Shown here piece by piece: positions 49,602-59,019 of a stretch of 59,019 nucleotides of DNA. This stretch comes from Halorubrum amylolyticum (GTDB lineage: Archaea > Halobacteriota > Halobacteria > Halobacteriales > Haloferacaceae). The stretch is taken from positions 1-59,019 of the forward strand of contig NZ_SDJP01000021.1 of NCBI RefSeq assembly GCF_004114995.1, read 5' to 3'. Made by a program: the position numbers and the translations under genes. Within the stretch, counting starts at the first letter, position 1, and the number at the start of each line of letters is the position of its first letter. A model generated the notes under the pieces. The model saw nothing but the letters and a program-made list of their open reading frames with translations. It had not been told where the DNA came from and made no database searches.

Positions 49602-50561
49602 TCACTCCTCGGTCAGATCGGCGTACGTCCGACGGACGGTCACCGGCGTCACGTCGGCCGCGTCGGCGGCCTCCTGCTGGGTGCAGTCCGCGTCCAGCTC
49701 GCGGGCCGCGGTGTACAGGCAGGCGGCGGCGACGCCGACCGGGTTGCGGCCGTTCGCGATCCCCTCCTCGACGGCGCGCTCGGCCAGCTCGCCGGCGCGG
49801 CGCTCCACGTCGGCGTCGCAGTCGAGGTCGCTCGCGAACCGCGGGAGGTACTCGGCCGGGCCGGTCGGCGCGATCGGTAGCCCCAGCTCGCGGTTCATCG
49901 CGTCGAAGGCGGCCCGGTGCTCGTCCTCCGTCGCCTTCGCCTCGGCGCAGATCTCGCCGACGGTGCGGGCCACGTCGGCGGTGCGGCAGGCGACGTACAC
50001 GCAGGCGGCCGCGAACCCCTCCAGCGACCGGCCGCGGAGCAAGCTCTCGGCCTGCGCGGAGTCGAACAGCGCGCAGGCGGCGTCGCGGACGCTGTCGGGC
50101 AGTCCCAGGGCGCCGGTCAGCCGCCGGACCTCGGTGTACGCGTACACCTTGTTGCGGTCGCGCTTCGTCGAGATCCGCGCGCGGTTGTGCTGGGTCCGCA
50201 TCCGGGCGAGCCGCCGGCGCTTGCGTCCCTTGACCTTCGTCGACCGCCCGATCTCCGTCGAGAGCCCGCGATCGTGGCGCGAGCGCGTCAGCGGCGCGCC
50301 GGTGCGCTTGGGGTTCGTGTCGTCGTCGCCGAACGACCGCCACTCGGGGCCGTGGTCGATCCGGTCGGCCTCGACGACGAGCCCGCAGTCGGTGCAGACG
50401 CGCTCCGCGGCGTCGACGCGCGTCCGGCCGCCGCACTCCGGACACGTCTCGCGGGCGGCGGCCTCGTCGGCGCCCGCGGTCTCGTCCCCGCCGGTCGTCG
50501 CGGCGCGGTCGACGGTTTCGGTGCGGGGCGAACGGGTCTGGGTCGAGCGTGCCTCACTCAT
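49602..50561 (-). CDS. tfb: Transcription initiation factor TFB
   Basis: The 319-residue protein is an archaeal TFIIB: a zinc ribbon (CPECGGRTRVDAAERVCTDC) near residue 40, a linker with GPEWRSFGDDDTNPKRTGAP, and two cyclin repeats (EVRRLTGALGLPDSVRDAAC and PAEYLPRFASDLDCDADVER). TFB recruits RNA polymerase to TATA-TBP promoters and recognises BRE. Haloarchaea carry many TFB paralogues with different roles, and this one is a stand-alone copy. TTTAAGTA (complement of 50589-50596) is its TATA box, 28-35 nt upstream. Confidence 0.96.
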   Translation of the reverse strand: MSEARSTQTRSPRTETVDRAATTGGDETAGADEAAARETCPECGGRTRVDAAERVCTDCGLVVEADRIDHGPEWRSFGDDDTNPKRTGAPLTRSRHDRGLSTEIGRSTKVKGRKRRRLARMRTQHNRARISTKRDRNKVYAYTEVRRLTGALGLPDSVRDAACALFDSAQAESLLRGRSLEGFAAACVYVACRTADVARTVGEICAEAKATEDEHRAAFDAMNRELGLPIAPTGPAEYLPRFASDLDCDADVERRAGELAERAVEEGIANGRNPVGVAAACLYTAARELDADCTQQEAADAADVTPVTVRRTYADLTEE

Positions 50562-50588
50562 CACACGTCGAACTCGGGCCCGATGCCT

Positions 50589-50596
50589 TACTTAAA
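50589..50596 (-). promoter_or_regulatory. TATA box of tfb
   Basis: On the minus strand the octamer TTTAAGTA is 28-35 nt upstream of the ATG at 50561. Confidence 0.55.
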
Positions 50597-50693
50597 CCCG
50601 GGAGAATTCGGGGTGGATCGGCCCGATCGGCGCGCTCGAACCGACCGGTAACCGATCGGTGTTCAGCGCGGTTCTCCCGCCGCAGTACGGTGG

Positions 50694-50700
50694 TTTTAAC
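50694..50700 (+). promoter_or_regulatory. TATA box of the 173-residue gene
   Basis: TTTTAAC at 50694-50700 is 25-31 nt before the ATG at 50725. Confidence 0.5.
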
Positions 50701-50724
50701 CCTCCGAGCGAGCCAGCGGTTCGC

Positions 50725-51246
50725 ATGACGCTGTCGGAGATCGCGGACGGCCTCGAAGTGACCGCGAGCCAGCGCGACCGAGGGGTCGCCGTCGCGGACG
50801 ACACGGAGACCCCGCTGGTCGATCGGCTCGCGGAGCACGCGGACGACCTCCCGTGCACGCCGGCGGCGACGGCGACGCTCGTCGACGCCTACACCGCCGG
50901 CCGGAGCGTGGGCGACGCCGCCCGCGAGGCCGGCGTGACGCCGATGACGGGCGCGAAGGCCCTCCACCGCTGCGGCGTCGAGGGCGTCTGTCCGCTCGCG
51001 CCGACCCGCCGAGACGCGGTCCGCGACTGGCTGGACGGTCGGCTCGCGCGCAGCGAGGCGGTCGCGCTCGCCGGCGGCGACGAGGCCGACTTCGCGCTGG
51101 CGACCTACGTCGAGACTCACGATCCCCTGTCCGCGGTCGACGAGGCGGTCGACGCCCACGTCGCCGGCTCCGCCGGGTCAGCTGGTTCCGCCGGAAGCGA
51201 CGACGCGCTCGGCGGCGCGCTCGGGTCGCCCGACGGGCTCCGCTGA
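50725..51246 (+). CDS. Haloarchaeal helical hypothetical protein
   Basis: The 173-residue protein starts MTLSEIADGLEVTASQRDRG and contains a helix-turn-helix-like segment (AREAGVTPMTGAKALHRCGV, with GRSVGDA before it) near residues 60-85, which could bind DNA. The C-terminus is a repeat of AGSAGSAGSAGS. It is divergent from tfb with the two TATA boxes close together, so they may share regulation. Family and function are not known to me. Confidence 0.65.
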   Translation: MTLSEIADGLEVTASQRDRGVAVADDTETPLVDRLAEHADDLPCTPAATATLVDAYTAGRSVGDAAREAGVTPMTGAKALHRCGVEGVCPLAPTRRDAVRDWLDGRLARSEAVALAGGDEADFALATYVETHDPLSAVDEAVDAHVAGSAGSAGSAGSDDALGGALGSPDGLR

Positions 51247-51294
51247 GCGCCGCGGCGTTCTCTCCCGCCTTCGGCTGCTTCTCCCCGTTTTCGC

Positions 51295-52116
51295 TCAGGG
51301 CGTCAGCCGATCGACCAGCCCGGGCTCCTCGAACTCGATCCCGACCGTCGCGTCGAAGGCGTCCTCGAACACCGCCGCGACGGCGCGGGCGTACGCCCCC
51401 GTCCCCGTCGCCGCCGTCGGCGCGCTCGCGACCGCGGGGTCGGTCGGGGGAAGTCGGACGTCCGCGTCGCTCTCGTCTCCCCCTTCGGCGGTTCCCTCTC
51501 TCCCCACGCCCCGCGCCACCGCGATCGACCGGTCCAGCCCGGCGCCCACGTCGGCGACCCGGCCGCGGAGCCGCTGGAGGGCGTCGCGGCCGTGGGCGGT
51601 CGACGAGTACACGGCGGCCGCGCGGTCGACCGCGGTGACGGCCGCGACCGCCTCGTTCGAGCCCACGGGCGCGGCGTCGACGATCACGGCGTCGTAGCCC
51701 GTCGCAGCCTCGTCGATCCGGCGTTCGAGCTTCCGGGCCGCTTCCGCGGTCTTCGCCCGCGCGACGCGTTCGAAGGGCGCGCGGGCCGGAATCGCGTCGG
51801 CGCGGCCCGGGAGGTCCGGGGCGTCGGAACCGGCTCCGGCGCCGGTGCTCCCGACGGCTCCTCCGCTCTCGCCCCCCGCAGCGATCGGATACGTCGCCGC
51901 CGACAGCGACGCGCCGGTCTCGTCGGTGACGAGCGTCGTGAGGTCCGTTCCGATCCGACCCGACACGTACTCGGAGAGCCCCTGCGTCGTGAACGCGGCG
52001 TCGACGATCGCCACGTCGCGGCCGTCGCGCGCGCCGAGCGCCGCCAGTTCGACCGCGGTTCGCGTCGTTCCCGTGCCCCCGGTCGCACCGACGAGCGCGA
52101 GCGTCGTCGCCTGCAT
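51295..52116 (-). CDS. ParA/MinD-like protein with deviant nucleotide motif
   Basis: The 273-residue protein has a SIMIBI-type N-terminus (TTLALVGATGGTGTTRTAVE) where the classic ParA/MinD GAKGGVGKTT becomes GATGGTGTTRT: both the signature Lys and the Walker-A Lys are replaced (by Thr). Later motifs remain (DVAIVDAAFTTQGL; DAVIVDAAPVGSNEAV). Loss of both Lys makes normal ATP hydrolysis doubtful. It may be a degenerate partner or a binding protein. The next gene downstream (HIT) lies on the same strand. Confidence 0.7.
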   Translation of the reverse strand: MQATTLALVGATGGTGTTRTAVELAALGARDGRDVAIVDAAFTTQGLSEYVSGRIGTDLTTLVTDETGASLSAATYPIAAGGESGGAVGSTGAGAGSDAPDLPGRADAIPARAPFERVARAKTAEAARKLERRIDEAATGYDAVIVDAAPVGSNEAVAAVTAVDRAAAVYSSTAHGRDALQRLRGRVADVGAGLDRSIAVARGVGREGTAEGGDESDADVRLPPTDPAVASAPTAATGTGAYARAVAAVFEDAFDATVGIEFEEPGLVDRLTP

Positions 52117-52174
52117 GCCACCTGTTTCTCGCCGTTCGGTTCTTAAGCGCCGCGAAGCGGCGCGGCCCCGGGCC

Positions 52175-52606
52175 TCACCCGTCGACCGCCGCCGCCACGT
52201 CCTCGGCGACGGCGTCCAGCTCGTCGTCGGAGAGGTCCGGTCGCTCGCCGCCGACGGCGTGGAGGGGCGCGCCGCCGTCGCCGTCGAACCGCGGGATGAT
52301 GTGGACGTGGACGTGCGGGACCTCCTGTCCGGCCGCCTCGCCGTCGTTGATCCCGACGTTCGCGCCGTCGGCGCCGACGGTCGACTCGACGCGCGGCGTG
52401 AGCTCGGTCACGGCCGCGAAGAGGTCGCTCGCGAGGTCGTCGTCGAGGTCCCCGACGTGTTGCGCGTGCGACTTCGGGATCACGAGGGTGTGCCCCCGCG
52501 CGAGCGGGTTGGCGTCGAGGAACGCCAGCACGTCGTCGGTCTCGTGGACGGTTCGGGCCGGGATGTCGCCGTCGGCGATCGAACAGAAGATACAGTCTGC
52601 GGACAT
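52175..52606 (-). CDS. HIT family hydrolase
   Basis: The 143-residue protein has MSADCIFCSIADGDIPARTV, LAFLDANPLARGHTLVIPKS and the catalytic histidine triad HVHVHIIPRFDG near residue 100. HIT proteins hydrolyse nucleotide-phosphoramidates or diadenosine polyphosphates. The ATG at 52606 is chosen because it gives the family N-terminus; ten further codons upstream are open but unneeded. It starts 91 bp from the DoxX gene. Confidence 0.92.
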   Translation of the reverse strand: MSADCIFCSIADGDIPARTVHETDDVLAFLDANPLARGHTLVIPKSHAQHVGDLDDDLASDLFAAVTELTPRVESTVGADGANVGINDGEAAGQEVPHVHVHIIPRFDGDGGAPLHAVGGERPDLSDDELDAVAEDVAAAVDG

Positions 52607-52688
52607 ACGCGAGGGGTCGTCGCGGCGACCCATCAAGGTTTCCCGGAGCGCGGCGGTTTGCGGTTCGTCGCCCGATCCGGTCGGCGGG

Positions 52689-53195
52689 CTACTCCTCTTC
52701 CTCTCCGTCGTCCTCGCGGACGGTCCCGCCGACGACGAGCGCCGCCCCGATGATGACGAGGTTTTTCACGATGTACTGCCCCTCGACGGTCAGCTCGTGG
52801 GGGAACGTGGCGAACACGACTTCCGGGAGCAACACCATCGGAAGGAACGTGCCCGGCATCTGGAGGAACAGCAGCAGCACCCCGACCCGGATCAGCGGTC
52901 GGTACAGCAGGCACAGTCCGATGAGGACCTCCCAGACGCCCAGAACCGGCACGAACAGCTCCGCCGGCACCACGTACACCGTCGCGGCGACGAGGTCCGC
53001 GGCCGGGCTCCCGCCGACCACCTTCAGCCCGCCGAACCACACGAAGACGACCCCGAGCGCAACCCGGAGCGCCGGAATTCCGAACCGGTCCATCTGCCGC
53101 GTGATCTCGCGGTCGACGCGGTCGAACCGCTCTCGGGCCGCACGGAGCCGGTCCGAGTCCGTCGAGTCGCCGTCGGCGGTCTGTGGTGTCGCCAT
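52689..53195 (-). CDS. DoxX family membrane protein
   Basis: The 168-residue protein has an N-terminal charged arm and four helices (RVALGVVFVWFGGLKVVGG; LFVPVLGVWEVLIGLCLLY; RVGVLLLFLQMPGTFLP; IVKNLVIIGAALVVGGTV) as in DoxX/DUF417-type proteins. No partner gene is adjacent. A second, divergent relative is at 25219. The function is unknown. Confidence 0.8.
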   Translation of the reverse strand: MATPQTADGDSTDSDRLRAARERFDRVDREITRQMDRFGIPALRVALGVVFVWFGGLKVVGGSPAADLVAATVYVVPAELFVPVLGVWEVLIGLCLLYRPLIRVGVLLLFLQMPGTFLPMVLLPEVVFATFPHELTVEGQYIVKNLVIIGAALVVGGTVREDDGEEEE

Positions 53196-53346
53196 GATCG
53201 CTCGCGACCGCCTTCGGGCCAGAGACGCAAAAACCCTCGATAGAGGCGCTGATACCGCGAAATGTGGGCTTCGTTCGTGACGGATTCTCGAACCGGGCCG
53301 TTCGCGGCCGTCACCGTCGTCGGAGCGCCCGGCCGCAGTTCAGGTG

Positions 53347-54279
53347 TCACTCCTCGGCGTCGGGGAACAGCACCTCGATCAGGTCGCCGTCGTCGGGGAG
53401 GAGGCACTCGCCGCCGAACGCCTCCCGTGCGTCCCGGAGGATCGGCGAGGCGTCCGCGGCGTACCGCGAGGAGACGTGGACCAGCGCGAGCCGCTTCGCG
53501 CCGGCGCGCTCGGCGATCGAACCGGCCTCCCGGCCGGTCGAGTGGGCGGTGTCGCGGGCGCGGTCCGCCATGTCGTCGGCGAAGGTGGCGTCGTGGACGA
53601 GCAGGTCGGCGTCCGCCGCGGCCTCGACGGTTCCCTCCCGCGGGCGGGTGTCAGCGGTGTAGACGAGCTTCCGGCCGGGCCGCGGCGGTCCCACCACCTG
53701 ATCGGGCTCGACGATCGAGCCGTCCTCGGCCTCAACCGGCTCGCCTGTGTGGAGCCGCCCGAACTTCGGGCCGACTGGGACGCCGAGCCCCTCGGCCTTC
53801 GGGCGGTCGAACCGCCCGGGCCGGTCGTCCTCCTCCAGCACGTACCCCTGCGAGACGGTCCGGTGGACCGTCTCGAACGCGCGGACCTCGTACCCGTCGG
53901 CGTCGAGCGCGACCTCGCCGGGGGCGACGGGTTCGATCCGAATCCGGAACGCGGGGTCGTGGCCGACCGCGTGCACGAGGTCGTGGAGGTCGTCTTCGGT
54001 CCCCGGCGGGCAGTAAATCGTCAGAGGTTCCTCTCGGTCGTTGAAGCCGAGCGTCTGGACCAGCCCCGGAATTCCGAGGACGTGGTCGCCGTGGAGGTGC
54101 GAGACGAACAGGTGATCGATCCCGAACCCGGTGCCGTGCCGCATCATGCCGCGCTGGGTGCCCTCTCCGCAGTCGAACAGCAGGCGGTCGCCCTCGCGGT
54201 TGACGAACAGTGCGCTCGGCGCGCGCTCGGTGGTGGGGACGGCGCCGCCCGTCCCGAGGAAGGTGACGCGAAGGGACAT
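53347..54279 (-). CDS. rnz: Ribonuclease Z (tRNA 3' processing)
   Basis: The 310-residue protein has LRVTFLGTGGAVPTTERAPS, the metallo-beta-lactamase motif FVSHLHGDHVLG near residue 60, VYTADTRP near 210, the HST motif AHSTGREAG near 246 and a C-terminal LALVHVSSRY. RNase Z makes the mature 3' end of tRNA by cutting after the discriminator. This matters here because archaeal tRNA genes in the window lack CCA and need 3' processing. The ATG at 54279 gives normal length. Confidence 0.95.
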   Translation of the reverse strand: MSLRVTFLGTGGAVPTTERAPSALFVNREGDRLLFDCGEGTQRGMMRHGTGFGIDHLFVSHLHGDHVLGIPGLVQTLGFNDREEPLTIYCPPGTEDDLHDLVHAVGHDPAFRIRIEPVAPGEVALDADGYEVRAFETVHRTVSQGYVLEEDDRPGRFDRPKAEGLGVPVGPKFGRLHTGEPVEAEDGSIVEPDQVVGPPRPGRKLVYTADTRPREGTVEAAADADLLVHDATFADDMADRARDTAHSTGREAGSIAERAGAKRLALVHVSSRYAADASPILRDAREAFGGECLLPDDGDLIEVLFPDAEE

Positions 54280-54384
54280 ACCCGCCCTGCGGCCGGCGGC
54301 GATAAACTCCTTTCGAGGTCGCCGTCGACGCCGAGGGGGGTGACGTGACCGGCCCGGCGGCCGAGGATCGGTCGAAGCCGACAT

Positions 54385-54699
54385 GTGTCCGCCGCCCCGA
54401 ACGGGACCGTGCACGACTCGATCGCCGCGCTGGTCGAACAGGAGGGGTGGCGCGCCGAGGGCGACGCGGCGCGCGTCCACTACGACGGCGGGGGCGACCG
54501 GTTCGCGGTGGAGTTCTACGCGAGCGTCGAGCGCGTCCTCTACTGGACGGTACCGGCCGCCGGGAACGAGGACTCGGCGACGACCGCCACGGCCGCCCCG
54601 GTCCCCCGCGACGACGTCCCCGACCCCCTCCGGCGGCGCATCCGCGAGGACCTCGTCGCCGCGGGCGCCGATCCCGACGCGGAGCGCCGCGGGGTCTGA
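54385..54699 (+). CDS. Haloarchaeal small hypothetical protein
   Basis: The 104-residue protein (GTG start at 54385) has a helical start (GTVHDSIAALVEQEGWRAEG), a central RFAVEFYASVERVLYWTVP region and an acidic Ala/Pro-rich C-terminus with RRRIREDLVAAGADP. No motif of known function was seen. It is divergent from rnz, with little space for a promoter, so it may be read from a short shared region. A GTG at 54409 is an alternative start. Confidence 0.55.
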   Translation: MSAAPNGTVHDSIAALVEQEGWRAEGDAARVHYDGGGDRFAVEFYASVERVLYWTVPAAGNEDSATTATAAPVPRDDVPDPLRRRIREDLVAAGADPDAERRGV

Positions 54700-54847
54700 C
54701 CCCGCGTCCGGACCGGTCTCATCTCGTTCCGTTTCGCCCGCCTCCGATACCTGATCGTGCGCTTCGGCGCCCGATAGCGGAGATTTCCGCCGGTGTCTCC
54801 CGCCCCGAAGGAAACCCATTTGCCGTCCGATACGATACGAACCGGTA

Positions 54848-56794
<1,947 letters not shown>

Positions 56795-56843
56795 TCGAGG
56801 ACGCCGAGAGCGACGACGACTGATCGACGCCGAGAGCGGCGGG

Positions 56844-57191
56844 CTACTCCGACAGCCGGCTCCAGTCGCCGGCCCGGTCGATCTCCGGCGCGTCGCGGTC
56901 GTCGTTCCCTCCCTCTCCCGGCTCGCCGCGGTACCCGATCACCGCGTCGTCGTCGAGCCCGCCGAGGATCGCGTCCCGGACCTCCCACGGCTCGGCGAAC
57001 GTGGTCGTCTCACACCCCTGTAGCGCCGACTCCAGCCGCCGCTCGCCCGCCACGGTCTCCAGCTCGAACCCCCCGTACTGCTCGATCAGCTCGGCGGCCG
57101 ACACCGGGTACCGGTGCTCGCGGAGCGCCCGTTTCAACGGCCCGAACGTGATCCCGTACGCCCGCGATTGCTCCCCGTTATCACTGGCCAT
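56844..57191 (-). CDS. DUF5789-like haloarchaeal protein
   Basis: The 115-residue protein has SRAYGITFGPLKRALREHRY, VSAAELIEQYGGFELETVAG and a charged C-terminus. It resembles my memory of DUF5789 proteins (about 100 residues), which are common in haloarchaea and of unknown function. It converges with the ABC exporter gene, whose repeat tail ends six bases before its stop. Confidence 0.65.
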   Translation of the reverse strand: MASDNGEQSRAYGITFGPLKRALREHRYPVSAAELIEQYGGFELETVAGERRLESALQGCETTTFAEPWEVRDAILGGLDDDAVIGYRGEPGEGGNDDRDAPEIDRAGDWSRLSE

Positions 57192-57311
57192 GATCGGTCT
57201 CTCGTCGCCCGTCGGATTAATTCCCCCGCCCGAGCCGAGCGCGGGTGGACGGCCTCGTCCCAGCCGCTCGGACGCGTTTGGCCCCTTCCCGGCTCGACTG
57301 CGGACCGTCGC

Positions 57312-57317
57312 CTATAC
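57312..57317 (+). promoter_or_regulatory. TATA box of the creatininase-family gene
   Basis: CTATAC at 57312-57317 is 25-30 nt before the ATG at 57342, consistent with a leaderless transcript. Confidence 0.5.
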
Positions 57318-57341
57318 GGCGCGTCCCCCCGAGGGGCCGGT

Positions 57342-58088
57342 ATGCGACTCGCGGACGCCACCTGGACCGACGTGCGCGACGCCGACGTCGACGTCGCGTT
57401 CGTCCCCGTCGGCAGCACCGAACAGCACGGCCCCCATGCCCCGCTCGGGACCGACACGCTCGACGCCGTCGCGGTCGCGGAGGCGGGCGCGGCGACCTCC
57501 GAGGCGGCGAGTGAACCGTCCCCTGAGGCCGCCGTCACCCCGCCGATCCCCGTCGGGGTCGCCGAGGAGCACCGCGCGTTCGACGGGACGATGTGGGTCT
57601 CACCCGACACCTTCCGGGCGTACGTCCGCGAGGCGGCCGAATCGCTGCCGACTCACGGGATCGATCGGGTGGTGTTCGTCAACGGACACGGCGGCAACGT
57701 GGAGGCGCTCGCGGAGGTCGCCCGCCGGTTCTCGCGCGACGACGCTCACGACGGCTACGCCGTGGCCTTCACCTGGTTCGAGGCGGTCGGCGAGCACGCG
57801 GGCGACATGGGCCACGCCGGCCCGCTGGAGACGGCACTGCTGCGCGCGACGAACCCGAGGCTCGTGCGGGAGGACCGGATCGACGCCGCCCGCGAGGGCG
57901 CCGCGGACCGCTGGGGCGAGTGGGTCTCGGGCGTGAACCTCGCGCACGACTCCGAGGAGTTCACCGACAACGGCGTGGTTGGCGACCCCGCCGCGGGCGA
58001 CGCCGAGCGCGGCGAGGTCCTGCTCGACCTCGCGAGCGACGCGCTCGCGGAGCTGGCGACGGCGATCGTCGAGCGCGAAACGCGGTAG
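57342..58088 (+). CDS. Creatininase-family amidohydrolase
   Basis: The 248-residue protein has the creatininase pattern: VPVGSTEQHGPHAPLGTD near residue 20 (Glu and His metal ligands, TD), FVNGHGGNVEAL near 108 and GDMGHAGPLETALLRATNP near 145. Archaeal creatininase-family enzymes include a formamide hydrolase of riboflavin/F420 synthesis (ArfB type). Whether this copy has that activity is uncertain from sequence alone. The normal length and a TATA box support the start at 57342. Confidence 0.9.
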   Translation: MRLADATWTDVRDADVDVAFVPVGSTEQHGPHAPLGTDTLDAVAVAEAGAATSEAASEPSPEAAVTPPIPVGVAEEHRAFDGTMWVSPDTFRAYVREAAESLPTHGIDRVVFVNGHGGNVEALAEVARRFSRDDAHDGYAVAFTWFEAVGEHAGDMGHAGPLETALLRATNPRLVREDRIDAAREGAADRWGEWVSGVNLAHDSEEFTDNGVVGDPAAGDAERGEVLLDLASDALAELATAIVERETR

Positions 58089-58099
58089 CCGCGGCGTCG

Positions 58100-58549
58100 C
58101 TACTCCTCGTCTTCCTCGCCGTCGCCGCCCTCGCCGTCGCCGCCCTCGCCGTCGTCCGCCTCCGCTGCGTCCTGTAGCGCGCCGCGGATCGCGGGGACGG
58201 TGCCGGTGAGCGAGGCGACCTCCTCGGCGGCGGCCTCGATGTCGCCGACGAGCGATTCTAACTCCTCGATCTCCGCCTTCAGATCGTCGGCGTCCTCGAA
58301 GGCGTCGGCGCGCTCGCCGAGCACGTACGCCTTCTTCGCCGAGCGAACGCTGTCGACCGCGTCACCGACGTCGAGCGCCGACTTCAGCCCGTTGAGGACG
58401 CCAAGCACGTTGTCCGCGTCCGTCTCCCACACCGCGTCGGCGTCGGGAAGCTCCGCACGCGCGGCCCGCAGGTGTTCCTCGACCTCGGCACGGGTCTCCG
58501 CGGCGGCCTCGCCGAACAGGTCGTCGTCGTCGAACGTGGACTGGCTCAT
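58100..58549 (-). CDS. DUF5790-type haloarchaeal protein
   Basis: The 149-residue protein begins MSQSTFDDDDLFGEAAAETR and has helical SVRSAKKAYVLGERADAFED, ending in a DGEGGDGEGGDGEE tail coded by an 18-bp DNA repeat. It matches DUF5790 proteins known to me from many haloarchaea; function unknown. A TTTTTAAAAGG tract (58571-58580, complement) about 25-30 nt upstream is a likely TATA box. Confidence 0.75.
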   Translation of the reverse strand: MSQSTFDDDDLFGEAAAETRAEVEEHLRAARAELPDADAVWETDADNVLGVLNGLKSALDVGDAVDSVRSAKKAYVLGERADAFEDADDLKAEIEELESLVGDIEAAAEEVASLTGTVPAIRGALQDAAEADDGEGGDGEGGDGEEDEE

Positions 58550-58688
58550 ACCCGAGCCGTCGTGCCGACGCCTTTTAAAAACGCGCCCGAAAGCGAAAGT
58601 GAAACCCGAGACGACGCGGCGTCTGCGGTCCGGTTCGGTGCGGTCGGGCGTTCAGTTCCGCTCGGCAGAGGTCCGGAGTCGCGGCCGA

Positions 58689-58850
58689 TCACAGCCGGAC
58701 GACGAGCTCCAGCGCGAACAACCCCATCAGCAGGCCGAGCACGCCGGCCAGCAGCGCGAGCGTCCGGAGCCATCTCTCCACCCGCTCGGCGCTCGGCGTC
58801 GCGGCCAGCAGCGCGGGCCGCCCGGAGCGTTTGGGTTCGGCGTCGGTCAC
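58689..58850 (-). CDS. Small single-helix membrane protein (53 residues)
   Basis: A GTG at 58850 starts 53 codons: a basic, polar N-terminal half (TDAEPKRSGRPALLAATP) and one hydrophobic helix (LALLAGVLGLLMGLFALELV), ending in Arg-Leu. GTTTTACGT on the minus strand (58874-58882) lies 25-32 nt upstream and could be its TATA box. It is a typical haloarchaeal small membrane protein of unknown role. Confidence 0.55.
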   Translation of the reverse strand: MTDAEPKRSGRPALLAATPSAERVERWLRTLALLAGVLGLLMGLFALELVVRL

Positions 58851-58894
58851 GGGTACGGGATCGACAGCGTGTCACGTAAAACCGACTATGAGGG

Positions 58895-59019
58895 CCGCAT
58901 AGCGTCTCATACGGGTCAGTACGGCTATCTTTCTACGAGGAGAGAATCCCGTCGTTTACGACGGGCGTGAATCCGACAACGCCGACACAAACCACGTTCA
59001 GCAGCAATGCGGATATTTA
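58895..59019. mobile_element. Possible end of an IS200/IS605-type element at the window edge
   Basis: An 8-bp perfect stem CCCGTCGT/ACGACGGG (58948-58965) with GAATCC on both sides is typical of IS200/IS605-family element ends, and the following bases do not code for a recognisable protein. The upstream 58895-58947 contains no gene. The element, if any, lies beyond the window on one side. Alternatives are a terminator or a stand-alone small repeat. Confidence 0.3.

Noticed and set aside
53262..54348. Plus-strand frames opposite the RNase Z gene
   Set aside because: They are Arg/Gly/Val-rich antisense frames; the RNase Z motifs are on the minus strand.

Overview
The window looks like chromosomal DNA of an extremely halophilic archaeon (class Halobacteria), probably Halorubrum or a close relative. 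The DNA is very G+C-rich by eye, most predicted proteins are rich in Asp and Glu, many genes have a TATA-like box about 25-30 nt before the start codon (leaderless transcripts), and exported proteins carry twin-arginine signals. Archaeal markers include TFB, ribosomal protein L10e, a NucS-type nuclease, archaeal dihydroneopterin aldolase and an archaea-specific Ski2-like helicase. The genus is an inference from overall resemblance; no database was searched.

Layout. 1-2.8 kb: a possible end of an IS200/IS605-type element, tRNA-Cys, a winged-helix regulator and small membrane proteins. 2.9-4.3 kb: a VOC-fold protein and an esterase. 4.3-12.3 kb: a tightly coupled minus-strand operon of two PrkA-type AAA+/kinase proteins, a DUF444 (YeaH-type) protein and SpoVR. 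12.7-24.5 kb: mostly housekeeping genes (DUF1028 protein, EEP phosphatase, PUA protein, two 2Fe-2S ferredoxins, NifU-type Fe-S protein, FAU-1 ribonuclease, PrsW protease, ROK kinase, UspA, cold-shock protein). 25.7-26.2 kb: tRNA-Phe with duplicated, scrambled 3'-end fragments to its left, which look like scars of past integrations. 27.4-28.9 kb: an A+T-richer island ending at tRNA-Pro, with a three-repeat PD-(D/E)XK nuclease-like gene and a small divergent gene. 29-38 kb: ASH-Ski2 helicase, L10e, NucS, S-adenosylhomocysteine hydrolase, a secreted three-repeat protein and an adenosine-type deaminase. 38-45.3 kb: archaeal dihydroneopterin aldolase and a complete five-gene peptide/nickel ABC importer. 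45.5-59 kb: GTPBP1-like GTPase, CARF-like regulator, truncated BASS transporter, TFB, ParA-like protein, HIT protein, RNase Z, an ABC exporter, a creatininase-family enzyme and small haloarchaeal proteins.

The most interesting non-coding feature is a dispersed element of about 265 bp present three times in the same orientation (14431-14692, 32821-33089, 36278-36544). Each copy folds into a long outer stem plus two further hairpins, and the stems of those hairpins differ between copies by changes on both arms. That is the signature of a structured RNA or of a mobile element with selected secondary structure. The most interesting protein-level features are the PrkA-PrkA-DUF444-SpoVR operon and the three-repeat PD-(D/E)XK protein in the low-G+C island. 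No CRISPR array, rRNA or replication origin was recognised.
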